Below are positions 46,401 through 61,400 of a stretch of 64,000 nucleotides of DNA, piece after piece (position 1 is the first letter of the stretch; every line of letters begins with the position of its first letter). Both the position numbers and the translations under genes were made by a program. Below the pieces are notes generated by a model, which was not told where the DNA came from, searched no databases, and worked only from the letters and a program-made list of their open reading frames with translations. The stretch is from Cymodocea nodosa (Eukaryota > Streptophyta > Magnoliopsida > Alismatales > Cymodoceaceae), in contig JAZBRI010000003.1 in assembly GCA_036874045.1 (NCBI GenBank), forward strand, positions 4,848,501 to 4,912,500. The letters are read 5' to 3'.

Positions 46401-49400
46401 TTTGGGAGAAAACAATATTTTTTGTGGTGACCGGAGAGAAGGTTAGCATTGCATTTTAAGTTGTTAATGGTAGCTAAAGAGGAATAATGGTTTTTATTCT
46501 GTTCACAGATCTTAAATGCTGTATTTAATTGACATCAAAATTTGGAATATTGATCTGGAAATAAAGGTGTTGAAAATTTGAAATATGAGCATCTGAATTC
46601 AAAATCAACTATGAGTGAAGACATCTTTTTATCTCTATACAAAATGGTCAGCCCACATCATTGATTTTAATTTTTTTACACCATAACTATCATTTTAAAT
46701 TTTCTTCTGTTGGTGCTGATTTATGGTTATTTGTAACATTGTATTATTTTTTGTGTTTTTTCACTTGAAAAAGTACCATTCTCGTATTTTTTAAAAGACA
46801 GATTGTCATTTCAGTTATCCACTGCAACAGTAATGTGTGAAGGGGGCTAAATTCATTCTAAAGTTGTTTGACTCCTCTGTAATGTATATAGTTGTTCGTG
46901 TGTAAGTCATGTTCTATGTTTTGGGCTCATTTCAGCCCAATAACATTTGTATGTGTATTCCTGTGTCAATGTAATTAAGTGATTACAACAGTTTTTACTA
47001 CTCTTAACATGGTATCAAGAGCTTAGGGTGATCCCATAAGTTGCCCAAAACATCCTCTATAGTTTCTTCTTAGATAATTGATTCTTGAGCTTCCTAACAT
47101 ATGTTTGGAAGAAAGAACCTTTTTATCTGTCTCTCTGAACTATTGAATTTTCATTCTCTTGCCTTGGTTGATGGATGGAGTTGCACTATTTGTGGTGAAG
47201 GCATTGTTAACCTTATATCCACCTTTTCTCTTGAAAAATTTTATTTACTTTAGATTGCCGAATTAATCTTTTATCTATCAACAAATTGGGATTGTTGTGC
47301 ATATTGTCATCTTCTTGATGTTATTTGTATCCTTATGATTAAGATGCATGTTCCTCGTTACTTGTGATCTAATGTGATTCTTTTCATTTCTTATCTCATT
47401 AATTGGATGCCATCTCCTCTTGGTAGGGAAATTCCTTTCCACTAGTTATGACTGCAACAAGAACTTTTTAGTCTCCTTCCTTGGGTGTTTGGGTTTACCA
47501 TGTTTATTAAAATCCTTTCTCTTGTGCTAGATGAATTTGCTCTTTGTTCTCTTAAGTGTATATTTGTTAGCTATTCTTGTATACAAAAGTGGTATCACTA
47601 TTTTCATCCTTCCACTCGTCATTATTTAGTGCCTAATGTTCATTTTATGAAGGATGTTCTTTATTTTGATAAGTCTAGTTCTTCTTTGTCTTAAGATCCT
47701 CTTCCTATGACCTTTTGTATTGATCTATTCGTGTTCTTGCCATGGAGAGTCTGTTGCCAGATGTTATGCAATCTTTGTAGGTTTATCATTAAAGGTTAAA
47801 AACATTTGCTTCAAATTTGCTTCCATCAGTGGTGCCAACCTCCTCACCAATTGTTGATCCACCCTTACTTGACTTGGATATAGTGATTGCCCACTACAAA
47901 TGTATTCACTCTTTTACCACCCATCCTTTTTCTGCCAATCTCTTATGATTCTCTTAGCTCCCACCATCATTAGTTTGCTGTATCCTTAGTATCAGAATTA
48001 CTTCCCAAGAATTATCATGTGACACTTATCTTTTCACGTTAGAAGGTGGCTATAGATGGGGAAATGTAGACATTGGTTAGCAGAGATACTTGGTCTTTGC
48101 TAGCTCGGTCAAAAAGTACTTTGGGTGTTGGTTGTTGATGAATGCTCAATATCAAGAGGAAGTTTTTGATGGATTCATAGATCACTACAAGGTTCACTTA
48201 GTGACTTGTGATTTTACTTAGACTTATGGTGTAGACTATGCAAAAACCTTCTAACTTGTTGCTCACCTTAATTTTATTTATTTAGTTTTGTGTTTTGGTA
48301 ATATAGTTTTTGAAGATGTGTCGTACATCCCTTTATCTTTATTAAGAAAAGTTCTGCAAATTGTGTTATACTAGTTGTTTATGTAGTTGATATCTTATTG
48401 ACTGATAGTAACATAACATTTTTTAGGCAAAGTCCTTGATGTAACACTTTGCCATCAAAGAATTTGACAAGCTTAATTACTTTTTGGGGATAGAATTTTC
48501 TTATAAAAGACATAAATTGTCACTATCACAAAGAAAATGTGTGCTAGATTTTTTTTGGAGGAAACAAGACTTCTAGGTTACAAACTTGAACCAACTCTTG
48601 TAGAACAAAGTCTATCTTTTTGGGATACCATCTCATAATTGTTCCAAGATGTTGGATGATATTGGAGGTTGATTGAGTAGCTTATCTATCTTATTGTTAC
48701 CTAACTAGAATTCTTATGTTGTTAGGTTGTTAAGTAGGAATCTAGAGTAGTGTACTCTAATGGAGTAGTTAGTGTACTATTCTATATCAAAGGAACTTTT
48801 GGCAAAAGTTTGATCTACTCCAAGCATGGACACCTATGTGTTGAGGTCTACTTTGACTTTGGATATGGTAGAGATAAGAACAATAGAAAGTTTATATTAA
48901 GTTACCGTACCTATGTTGGTGGAAATCTTTTAATGTTGAGAAGTAAAAAGTAGAATGTTGTGTCTAGGTATAGTGTAAAGGTAGAATGTAAATCTATGTC
49001 TCAAACTGCAAGTGAGATAGTGCGACTTAGATCTTTCCTAAAGGAACTTGGTGTGCAAGTTTTGTTGCTTATGAATATGTATTGCAACAATTAGAGTACT
49101 ATCTATATTGTACATACATTTTATAAATGCACCAAACACATTTTGATTGACTATCACTATGTTAGAGAATTTGTGTTTGCTAGTATTATCTCTATCCCTT
49201 ACACTGGGTCTTCACAGAAAATGGCAGATATTTTTTCAAGTGATCTTGGTGTTAGTGTCTTTAATGATTTTTGTAACAAGTTGGGTCTCTTTGATGTATA
49301 TGCTCTAGCTTGAGGGAGAATGTTAGTGTATAAGTCATGTTCTATGTTTTGGGCCCATTTCAGTGCAATTGCATTTGTTTATGTATATATTTGTGTCAAT

Positions 49401-52400
49401 GTAATTAAGTGATTGCAGTGGTTATTACCACTCGTAACAATGGTATAATTCATTTCCCAATTCCCACATTTTGGCTTTTTATAGAGGGTTGTTTCAGTTT
49501 CTCCAGTGCAACAGTAAGATGCTTGGGTAGCTAAATTTTATTTGAAAGTGGATAAGGATTATTTCCTTTTTTGTTAATAAACATCATCTGAAGATGAAAA
49601 GTACTAGAGTTACAAGAAATTACAAACAAAAATACAGGAAGAAGATGAAAACAAGAACCGCAACCTACACAGAACAGAAGAGTTTTGTCCTAGAAGTTAA
49701 ACGGATTGAAGGTCTTTTGATTGGGTTCTTGCAGTAGTGTTTCCACATTTTGGAATATTCTTTCATTCCTTACTAGCCACAATGTCCTGCAGCCCACTCG
49801 AACAGCTGGCAGCATTCTGTGTTTTGCTGTTGATCACCAGCCCTTCATCAAATTGAGTGTATTATGCCAGAAGTCAGACATTGTATTTAGCCCATTCCAT
49901 CACAAACCATAGAAGGCAAGAGATGGCCGACAACTGCCTGGCAGCAATGCATTCAAAAAAAGATGGTTAATGTTCTCATTGAAGCCATTACATAGTGGAT
50001 GATTTAGATCATTGGACAAAGTCCATTTGCTGCAATAATTTTTATGTGTTCCGACTCCAAAGAAGGAGCCCTAAAAAATCTTTGGCCTTGAAAGGAGCTT
50101 TAACCTTCCACACGCTTCTAAAATAGGGCCATCTCTCTTCATTGCTGCAGTGTATATAGATTTGTAACTCTGCTGAAAATGTTCCTCCTTTTTGTAAGGT
50201 CCAAACATGAAGATTTAATCTTTGAGTTGGGCCAGAAGATAGAAGGATGTTTAAAATTTCAGTTGCCTCATCAAGCTCTTCACCTCTTAAATTTTTTCTG
50301 TGATTTATATTCCAAGCCCAATCTGAACCAGACACTAGTGAGATCTCATCAACCCTGATTTTATGATTTTTGCAAGGAGTTAAATGGAGGGAAAGGTGTC
50401 ACAAAAGGGCCTATCACGTGGCCATCTGTCAAGGCAAAAGTGAATTCTGCTCCCATAATTTAACTGAAAGTGTAGATTGGAGTAAAAGTCATCCTGTGAG
50501 AGGATATCCTTCCAAACATGGGAGACATTTCCTTAGGGATTCTCTCTCAGAAGAGTTGAGACCTATACTTGCTGTTCAAGATTTTGACCTTCATGCAATC
50601 ATCTTGAGTTTCCCACCACCACCACCACCATTTGCTCAGCAAGGCTTATCTCTTAGTCCACTCAAACAAAGTGGCTTACACATATCCTCTCAAGTGGTAA
50701 GGTGTGGCTTGTGGTTGCCCTCCCAAGCACCTTGTCCATGCCAACGTCTGATGATCTTCACTCATTCACTAAAGCATTAATAACACCAGCTAGCAGCTTG
50801 AATGTAGGTATGTAGAAGAATGGAATGGCCTTCAGAACACTCTTGAGCAAAATATCCATTCCCAAGCTTAAATATCTAGCCTTCTGACCATTAAATTTTC
50901 TTTCACCGTTTTAAATAGAGGCATGTGATTTTCCAAGCAGTGATTTTTTCTTGTGGAGAGAGGCAAACCAAGGTATTGGTATTGAAATGGCAGCTTTTCC
51001 ATTTTGCAGGTCATAATGGACTCCACCTCCTTGATCTGAAATTCTTGAAGATGCAGATGTTCAACTGAGCTTTAAGATGATTAATTTTGAGTCTGGACAT
51101 GATCTTATAACATTCTAACAAAAACTTCCATCTCCCCATTTGATTAGGAGAGGAGCCACAAAAAATTAACATATCATCTGCATACTAAAACACTGGGAGG
51201 ACAAAATTTGAATCACCCATTGACCATCCTTTAATACGGCCTTCTTGAATGGCAACATCACACTTGAAGTGGGCATTTGTGCCAAGGTTAAAAAGAAGCA
51301 GTAAGAGAGTGTCACCTTTCTGTACCTGTTATCCCTTACCCACAATTAAAGCGCCCATACACTTGACTATTCATCAATATTGAAGCTGCGGCAGATGTGA
51401 GAATATTTTGATGTGGTTGATCCATTTGTGGAAAATCATGGGCTTTTAGAACATCAATACAGAATTTTTAGTTCAGTTTGTCCAAGGCCTTTGGGAAATC
51501 GATTTTGTAAATAAATTCCTGAATTTCCCTTTATCTATAATTGGAATTAGACTCCTGAGATTTGACAGAACTACCCACTGAGCATCTATTATGCCGAATG
51601 TTGCTTGAGCCAGATGAGTGAGCTTGTGAATCACCCTTAAAAAGGTGATTTGTGCACACTTTGGTAATGATCTTCATGCATGTGTTGTGCAGACTAATAG
51701 GATAAAAATCTGAGGTTTCTTCTGCCCCTTGCTTATTCGGAATAATCATGATGAAAATATTATTTATGGCATTATGTCCTGATTTGGCTCCCCAAAATTC
51801 ATGAAACATATCCTTGAGGTCCTCCTTAATAGAAAAGAATTTTTGGAAGAAGAGTGTTGAGATTCTATCCTGACCTGATGATTTCATACCATCCATTATC
51901 AAACACAGCAGCTTTAATTTCTTCTGGTTTGAACTTCTCAATCAGAGCCTGTGTCCATCTCATCCAATCTGGGCAGTTAGGATGGCCTCCATTCTGGGCT
52001 CCGATTCTCGGACCATTTGAATAAGCTTTTATAAAAGCCAACTATGGAATTAACTGCTTCTCTCCCTTCAAAAGTAGAATCATTGATCCTTATTTTTGAA
52101 ATGGCGTTGATCATCTATCTAGCATTTGCACAGTTGTTCCATTGCCCTCCTTCAGCCAATGCTCCCTTGAACATTGTTGCCATGCTAATTCTTCTTCCAA
52201 AAGAAGACCAATATCATGCTTTAAATCAGTTCTCACCCTATCAGCCTCTGAAATAATGCTCTGACTCTCCTAGTTATGTTTGGAGCTCCTTGGGGAGATT
52301 CTCTTCCTTGGTTCTATTTTAATGTTCTTTAAAGCATTTACTTGACAATAGATTCTTTTTTGTGATAAATATAGTTCATCTTTCCTCAATTGTATTTTGA

Positions 52401-55400
52401 AATTACAAGTTTGATTCAATCTTCATTATCTAGTGGCTTTCTTCTTTCTTCTACTGTGATATTATTGGTTTCAAAATGTATTGATGGCATCATGTTTGAT
52501 TTAGCTGTTGGATGATAGTGAAGAAGGAAGAGAGCGTTCTACTTTGAGATTAAAGCTTGAAGTTCCTATACAGGTCTGCCCACTGTTCCAGAGAGATTTA
52601 TCCTTGTGTGTTTATCCATTCCTCGTTATTGATTTATAAAAGTTGCATTATTCTTTAGCATATCCACTTTAACTAAAAGAAATTGACATTATTAGGAAAA
52701 ATCATTTTGTACATCACTTGTATGGTGTATTACATTGTTGGGGTTGTGATGTTCTAAGGTTTTCTTCCAATATTTTGTTTTGTTGATTGGGTTGGGGTTT
52801 GTGTACATAGAATCATTACCTATTTTAATGCTTTTCTCCACCATTGGCACTGTTCAATTAGATAAATCTTGTTGGGAATCGTTAAAATTATCAAATTTTG
52901 TTAGAATAAAAATATAAAAATTTATATCTATTTTTGTGTTAGATTTATGTAATAGAAATAAATTTTAACCTGCTCAAGAAATAGAAGTGAATTTTTATGT
53001 TTGGCTCTTTTTCATTTCCCTTTATCCATCACCATATGGGTGTTGTGCTTTATTTACTGGTTTTTATTAATAAAATTCTTATTCTGATCTCTTTAAAAAC
53101 TTCTTATCTAATTGATCAAGAAAATGGGACATACGTGTAGCTTTTGTTTTCTCCTTGCAAATTGAGTATCGGCAACTAATAAATCACGAATGGATCCAAA
53201 TGGGGGGAAATATATGAGACGCTATTAGAGTTTCTCCTGACCAGTGTAAAAGGTTGCCTGAAGAGCAATTTTTGAGCACCTAAGGTCCTTTTTATTTGTC
53301 AAAAGTATCTTTCCCAAATAATTATTTGTTTGAAAATTCCTACTTGTGTTGGCTATTAAATTTGCTCCAGTATTATGGCTTCCCCCTATCTTGATATAGG
53401 GACCTTCTACTGTCCCTGCTTTGCTGATGTAAAATCAATTTTATTTAAAGGGTCGATATTGTTTTTGTCTTTATTATTATTCCGACCCTTTTAATTTCCT
53501 TCTTAGCACATCAAAGGTTGTGTAACTATTGCTACACCTGGTTGTTGCAGGCCGTTTTGAATACACAGCCTCCTCTGGAGCATTCAAAGGAAGTCAATGA
53601 TTACAAACATCTTATCAAAACATTGGTTATGGGTAATTTGAATCATTTTATTTTATCTCTATTTAAAATTAGGCCAACATCCAGCCTGTACCTTCAGAGC
53701 TGTCAAATGGTCATTTCAGTTATGTTACAAAAGGTAGCCCTATGGTTGCACTTAAGAATATCTAAGTTTGAGGACACAACAATAAACTTTTTGCAACTCG
53801 TAATTCTAATATTAGCAGGATTTCCTTGTGTAGGTTGCATGTTGATAAATGAATTCTCGTTTCTGTAGGAATGAAAACGATAATTTGGAGCATTAGCAAT
53901 TCACACCTTCCTCGATCACAGGTTCATATTTTAAAGGAATACATACCATGTGGTAATTCATACCTTACAGTTTCAGTTTCTCTAGCATAGATTCTTACAA
54001 TAGACTATTCTGTTGCCTAGGTTTCACCATCACACACAGCCCATGCACCAATGCAAGGGTCTCAATCATCAAGTTCATCACTCCCACAATCATTTAAAGG
54101 AATGAGAGAGGATGAGGTAGAAGTCAAATATTTCATAGTCATTTCACATTTGTATCTTCAATGCTGACTTGACAATCCTTTAGGTTCGCAAGGCTTCTGG
54201 TGTTCTTAAGAGTGGTGTACATTGCCTAGCAATTTTCACAGAAAAAGATGAAGAAAGGGAGATCATACAGTACTTCTCACAAATTCTAGCCATAATGGAA
54301 CCTCGAGACCTTATGGACATGTTCTCCTTGTGTATGCCAGAACTTTTTGACTGCATGATAAACAACAACCAGTTGCTTCACATATTTTCTACACTATTGC
54401 AGTTGCCTAAGGTTCTTAGGCCATTCACAGATGTTTTAGTCAATTTTCTTGTCATCAAGCTTGATGTATTGAAGCAGGCTGATACCCCTGCTGCAAAACT
54501 AGTTGTGCAACTTTTCAAATTTCTATTTGTTGCTGTTTCCAAGACTCCTACAGAATGTGAGCGCAATTTGCAGCCTCATGTACCAAGTATAATGGAAATC
54601 TGTATGAAGAATGCCATTGAAGTTGATAAGCCACTGGGCTATTTGCAGCTTCTACGAATTATGTTCCGTTCACTCAATGGGGGTAGATTTGAACTTTTAC
54701 TTCGGGACCTAATACCCTTGTTACAGCCCTGCTTGAACATGCTTTTAGCCATGGTTGATGGTCCAACTGCTGAAGATATGCGGGATCTTGTTTTGGAATT
54801 ATGTCTTACTCTACCGGCTCGATTGAGTTCATTGCTTCCTCATCTTCCCCGTCTAATGAAGCCATTAGTATTTGCTCTAAAAGGAAATGATGATCTTGTT
54901 AGTTTGGGGTTAAGGACACTAGAACATTGGATTGATAGTTTAAATCCTGATTTCCTAGAGCCTAGTATGGCTAGTGTCATGTCTGAAGTCTTTCTTGCTT
55001 TATGGTCACATTTACGGCCAGCTCCATATCCCTGGGGTGGGAAAGTCTTGCAATTACTTGGCAAATTGGGTGGGCGTAATAGGCGTTTTCTGAAAGAACC
55101 TCTAGTTCTTGAGTGCAAGGAGAATCCTGAGCATGGCTTTCGGTTGGTTCTTACTTTTGTGCCCTCCACACAGTTTTTCATACCCCTGGATCGTTGCATT
55201 CACCAGGCTGTGGCTGCAGTTCTGCAGACTGGCAATGGCATGGATGTTTTTTACCGAAGAGAGGCACTCACATTTCTCAAAGTATGCTTGGCATCTCTTC
55301 TAAATTTGACGGGGAATGGGGCAAGTAAAGGGATCTCCACTGATCATTTGGCAACGCTTCTGATTTCTTCAGTTGATTTTCCATGCCATAGAAAAGAAAC

Positions 55401-58400
55401 ATCTGAGATAAAGGTAGGTTTTTATCCTTTGCTTTTGTTAGTCCATCGAACAGAATTTTCCTTTTATATATATGTATATATATAATCACTTTTCATTGTT
55501 GTTGCTAAGTCTATAATTATTTATCATTGCAGATATTTACTTGTTGATTAATGTTGTACCATCGGTCCCTGATTTCATATTTCTGCATTTGTTAAGTATC
55601 CTTGCACTTTTTCAATAAGATTTGTATAATTGATTAGAAAAAAGGTAGATAACAGTTTCTACCTGAATGTCTTTGGAGAAATTAGGTTTCCTCAGCATTC
55701 TTTTCATATTTTATTTTCTGCCTCTCCAACAATATTGCCTTGCTTTGGTCTAGTTACTGTGGGTCAACATGAGTATGGACACAATACAAACACTGGATGA
55801 TGGGATGATGCTTGAGTGGTGGGTGAAGGGGGGTGGATAGAGACCTCATGTTTGGTGACTGATTGGCACTCTCCCTCTTGGGCATCCAGTGTGGTTGATG
55901 TTGGGAAGAGAAGATGGTGGAGAAGTGACCCGTGTCGAAGGTGTCCTGGCTTTGGTCATGTTGTGGCGGCTTGTCAAGATCATGTGCTAGATCTGCATGG
56001 GGGGCAGCCACAGGAGCAGTTCGTCCCTTTGTCATGAGTGAGGGTCCTCGGTGGGAAGTGGGAATGGCCTCAAGGAGGGTAGTCTTTTGGGAGAGTAGGA
56101 TATCATTATGGTGGGTAGCTGGAAGGTCTGTAAATGGATATTCAAACTTCGAAATTTGGTTTGGTTTTGAATATGTTTAGAATGAAATTATCTGAATCTG
56201 AAACCAATGAACCTTAATTGGATTTTACCATTCATATAGGAAAAATATTTGGAACAAAGAATAGGTGGAATTGAATAAAATTTTGATTTGAGTTTGTTTA
56301 CTAATGTAATTGGATAGCTAGGTATTTAATAGAATATATATTTATTATTTTATTTATAAATTTACTGTATTATTATTGTAATTATATTTGTGGAAACAGA
56401 GAATGGGTGGAGGTGATTTATTCATTTACAAGTACAAGGACCTCTATATATACAAACTACAAGGAAATTGAGAAATACGTTATTAGTAATGTATGACTAA
56501 ACCCATTACATCTAACTTAATCCAACCTAAAGATCCATTTATTTATACACTTTAACAATCCCCCTTGAATTGGTGCATCTAAGATCTCTAATTTACAATA
56601 GGCTCAAATATAATAATAAACAACAAAAGAAATATAAACAACTATGATAGGTATAAAAATTGATAGAAACTATAATGGCTGTTATAGAAACTAGCAATAA
56701 TTGTAGTAGTACCAGGTAGATATCTTTGATTTGCAAATGGGAATAACGATATATTTGTTTGACTACACACTAGATAAGCATAAACAAAGATGAACACCTA
56801 CAAATATTGAAAGAAACATACTAATACGAGTTTCTAGAAACACCAATACAACACCATTAAACTATCTATATAGTCATGGAGCAACACTATTCAGTGTCAA
56901 AAGATTGGTCCTGTGGAGAACAAACGCCATTTTAATGGAGTAAAGATTGCTTCACTGTGGTGACTCACATGAGAAACAAGTAGAAGAAAGTTTAAGGATG
57001 GAGATGGATGTATTGATTTTTTTTGATTTTTTTCCTTTTTTAATTTTTTTTATTTCTCTTATACCATTTTTTAATACTTGTTTTTAAAAAATCTCACCCA
57101 TTTCCTTTCTCTCTCCTTTTTTTCTTTTTTTAAGACTGATGTGCTCTCTCTCTCTCTCTCTCTTTTAAACAAGTCACCACCCCCTCTCTTCTTCATGTGT
57201 CATTCTCCTACTTACTCCCTCTTTGTCATCCCTCCATAGTGAACCCATTATAGTAGAATGAGAGGGGCCATGTTCAATGATGATGGTGTTAAAGCTTTAG
57301 GGAGGGGAGAGCATGACATTGAAAGGAGTGAATGAAACGAGATGGGTGCAAGCTTCTGTTAAGAGTCCGATTGGGTGATCTCTCCTCTTTAATTCATGGG
57401 TTAATGTGATATTTGTGTGTCAGCAAGCTATGTTGGCATTACGGTTTTGTTGTTGGAGGGTTGGGAAAGATGTAATTCAAGTGTGTCGATGATACATCAT
57501 TCTTTGCAATGACTTCTTAGGATCAAGTGTGCAAACTTGACTTCATCCTCCAAACCTTTGATCTCATTTGAGGTCTGAATGGTAATTTCTGAAAAGGCTT
57601 AGTTGTGGGAATAAATTTGGATTAGAATGAAGCTAGGACGCAGGAGGTTGGTTAGTTTTTTGAACTGAAAGTTGGGGGTTCTGCTGATGAGCTATCTTGG
57701 CCTCCCACTCTCATGGAGAAATCTAAGACTTTTCATTAGATGTACCTGGTTATTAGGTTTTATGGAGAGGAAGAAGATGATTATTCATTTCATAAAAGAG
57801 GGCTTATAAGGTATATATGTGGGAGTCATTCCCTTGTAGATTTGTTTACCTGAATGCTCATATACAACATAACAATATCATAAATTTTAACACTTCTTCT
57901 CAAGTTGAGCACATAGGTCATGCATTTCTAGCTTTTTACATAATTCCTTGAAGATGCATAATTCATTGATGACATTAGCGTTCAAATCTTTTGTAAAATT
58001 GCAATTTGTTGATAGGATTTGGTGTAAGAAGTGTTGATTGTTCTTATAAGTACTAATACACGAATATAGTGGCAATCCACTTTTATGTGCTTATGTGCTT
58101 AGTGTGCTCATGGAAAGTTAACTTGCTAGTAATGAAAATGACCTCTTGATTATCATAATACATATTTATAGGTGGTTCAATCTTAACTCCCAACTCATTC
58201 AAAAGAGACTTAAGTCACATAATCTCACTAGTTGTATGTGATCTGAGTAAGCTTCAATATACAAGTATTCTTGTTTGGGGGGGGGTGAGGTGAATGGCCA
58301 CATGAATGGTGAATGAACACGAGGGGTTTCCTTAATTTTATGAGGGTGGGGGTGAGAGTGTGAAAACTTGGGGTATTTGTGGATGGAAATTTCAGAATTG

Positions 58401-61400
58401 CTTTTCAAACTTTTCTTCCCATATAAATGCCCATATTTGCATTTTGAACTTTTTGAACTTTGCTTTGGACTTTTTTGACTACACAAACCACTCTTAGAAT
58501 ACAATTCACAACTTTTATAGTAGTCCTAAATTATTTACCTAAGTGACATGGTCAAAACACCGAACAGGACTCATAGAAACCTAAGGAATAACCTCCTGAA
58601 ACCTATGACTTGATGGATGACTAAGCCTAGATTGCCACAAAAGAGAAGATTCACCAAAATTTGCAATCAAGACAAGTCCATGAGGGATATCATCTTTGGC
58701 TAGCATGTAAACATCTCATTCTCGTTCATGGCCGAAACTAGCCCTCATTTGTAAATCTTAAAGGATACAATCAAAAGGAAAGAATGTAATGGAACAAAAG
58801 AGTTGATTAGTAATGACACTAATGTTTTGATTTGGGTGTTAAAACAGATATTGAGAAAGAAAAATTGCTAGACTGGATGAATGAATTGTCATATAAATTG
58901 GACTTGGAAGGAATCAAGAAAAGGACTAGGGAGCTATATGGTAGAAGTAAGTCTTATTAGTTGAGGCGTGCTCAGCAAGTGGAATTGGACAAAAATATCA
59001 TAAATGTTCTTGATGCTCAGATGAAGGAAAGGCAGACAATCTGAGGGGTTGGGTTAGATCAAAACTGGCCCGTTGTCTTGAGGAACTTACCTTACCATTT
59101 ATAAATGGATCTCCTAATTTGAAATTGCAAGGGCCTTGGTAACAAGGTCACCCAACATCTTCTTAAAGATCTCAAATGAAAACACCATATTCAGATTGTT
59201 GCTATCATGGAACTTTTTTTTAAAGCTTGATCAATGTGAGAGTAATTAGAGCTCTTCAGATGGATTATAGTAGTACTTTGGCAGATAGTAAAATATGGCT
59301 ATTCTGGAGGGGTAACTTTCAATTTCAGATGCTATGGGATGATGAGCAGTCAATCAGAAGGACCTTCCAAGGGGCTGGAAGTACTCCTTTTCTATTCACA
59401 ACAGTCTATGCATCTTGTAACATGGTCGCTCACTGACAACTATGGAACTTATTAAGACACATTAAAGAGGAGGCTGGAGATTTGCTATGGATTGTTGGAG
59501 GTGACTTCAATGTGGTGAAAACAGCTTTAGGAGCTATTAATGCTATCGGGTTAAATTATAGGAGTATGGTAGAGTTTAATGACACTATTGATGATTTGAA
59601 GCTGGATGAGCCGCTACATGTAGGAGACCCCCTATGGTGGTGTAATAACTACATGATATTGAGTAGAAAATATCGAAGACTAGATAGGGTGCTTTTCAAT
59701 AATAGCATGGCTGAACTCTATAATTTGATTGTAGAATATCATATGTGTGTGCTCTCTTATTACTCTTTAATGATTGTTAAAACTAGATTTGGTGGCAAAT
59801 TTGGACTGTCCCCTTCAGATTTCAATCAATGTGGTTGAGACATGACAAACTTAAATAGGAAGTGGCTAATGCATGGAGCATGAGGCTAGACAAATGCCTT
59901 ATCACGAACCTCTCTAAAAAATTGGTGAAGGTCAAGAAACATCTTCAACTTTGGGATAAATATCAGTTTGGGAATGTTGAGGACTAGAGGTGGAGTTTAT
60001 CATACATGGTAAAACAAGTTGAGGCCAACCTGTAGGTAGAATTGGACTAGAATTGATTGTAATTTCTACCATTTCCATATGGTGTTAAACAAAAGGACAA
60101 AGAATAACTACTTAGATGATTGGAGATGCTGATGCTGATGTGGAAGCACTCTAAACAGAGCTTGGACCTATTATTCAAGCCTTTTTCGTTGGAAAGAGAG
60201 GACTGAAACAGAAACTTAGTGGATATACTTCTTAAGGTAGTGGAAGACAGTGAGAATGAAGTGTTATGCTGAATACCAACTACTCATGAAATCAAAGAAA
60301 CAATGTTTGAGATGGGAAAGGATAGAGCCCTTGGACTAGATGGGTTTACAATGGTGTTTTATCAACATTGCCGGAATGTTATTGAACAAGACCTAGATCA
60401 AGCTATCCAGAAAATCTTCAGTGGTAGTACTCTGGAGAGGTCATGGAAGGTATCCCTCTTATCCCTCATTCCCAAAGTGGAGAATCCATTGACTTCAAAC
60501 AATTCAAACCCATAAGCCAATGTAACATAAGATACAAAATTATAGCCACAATCCTTGCCAGGTGCTGTAAAATACTCTGACTAAAGCGATCTCAGATGCT
60601 CATGGTGCCTATGTCAAAGGAAGAAGTATATTTGATAATGTGGTTCTCATGCAAGAACTTATGCAAAGAACTGCAAATGATTATGGAGGTGGCAATGTGG
60701 TACTAAATCTAGATATGGAACAAGCTTATGTTAGAATTGATTGTGTTGCTATCTATGTTCTCTTGGAAAAGTTTGGTTTTTCTAACATCTTCATTCAGTT
60801 GATAAAAGGATGTATACAGGACAATGCTTTCTCCATTCTCGTTAATGGTGCTTCTACTAAATTCTTTAGGTTATTTAGGGGTTTACACTCGGGAGATTCA
60901 TTATCACCAGGTTTATTTATTTTGGTGGAAGAAGTTCTTAGCCAAGGTCTCATGAAGCTTGTAGAGGAAATGCAAATTATTTCGTATAACATTGGTTGTG
61001 TTGACCTTGCTATCTCTCACTTACTGTATGCGAATGACAGTATGTTGTTCCTTAATAGTAGAAAATGTAATTTGGAAAAGCAATGAATATTCTTGAATAG
61101 TATCAACTTTTCTCGGGACAAAAGGTGAATTGAGAAAAAAGTTATTTCTCAAGAAATAATTTTGAAGCTTGACTTCAATTGATTGAAATGTGGGGGCCTT
61201 CCCTTGATATATCTAGGCTGTCCTATCTTCAAAGGTAGAGCCAAAGCAGTTTATTTTGATGGTCACAGGAAATTGGTAGTATGGAAAGTTGCTACTTTAT
61301 CTCCAGGTGGAAAAATCACTCTCATAAAGATGTGCTTTCAAGCATATCGATGCATATGTTAAGTGTTTATGACCTTTCATTGGACATTTTAGATCAGCTT

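Larger units (their letters stand above)
46893..49439 (+). mobile_element. Ty1/Copia LTR retrotransposon fossil, internally shortened, in TRA1 intron 8
   Basis: About 2.5 kb, sense to TRA1. LTRs lie at 46893-47009 and 49321-49439. A primer-binding site (TGGTATCAAGAGC, initiator tRNA-Met) starts at 47010. A polypurine tract (GCTTGAGGGAGAA) ends at 49320. Flanking 5-mers ATAGT and ATGGT suggest a target duplication with one change. Inside are the integrase C-terminal part (about 47.5-47.7 kb), reverse-transcriptase remnants (about 48.1-48.6 kb) and RNase H (about 48.75-49.3 kb). gag and protease are not seen. Broken, with many breaks. LTR divergence of roughly 15% by eye points to an insertion several million years old. 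Confidence 0.88.
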
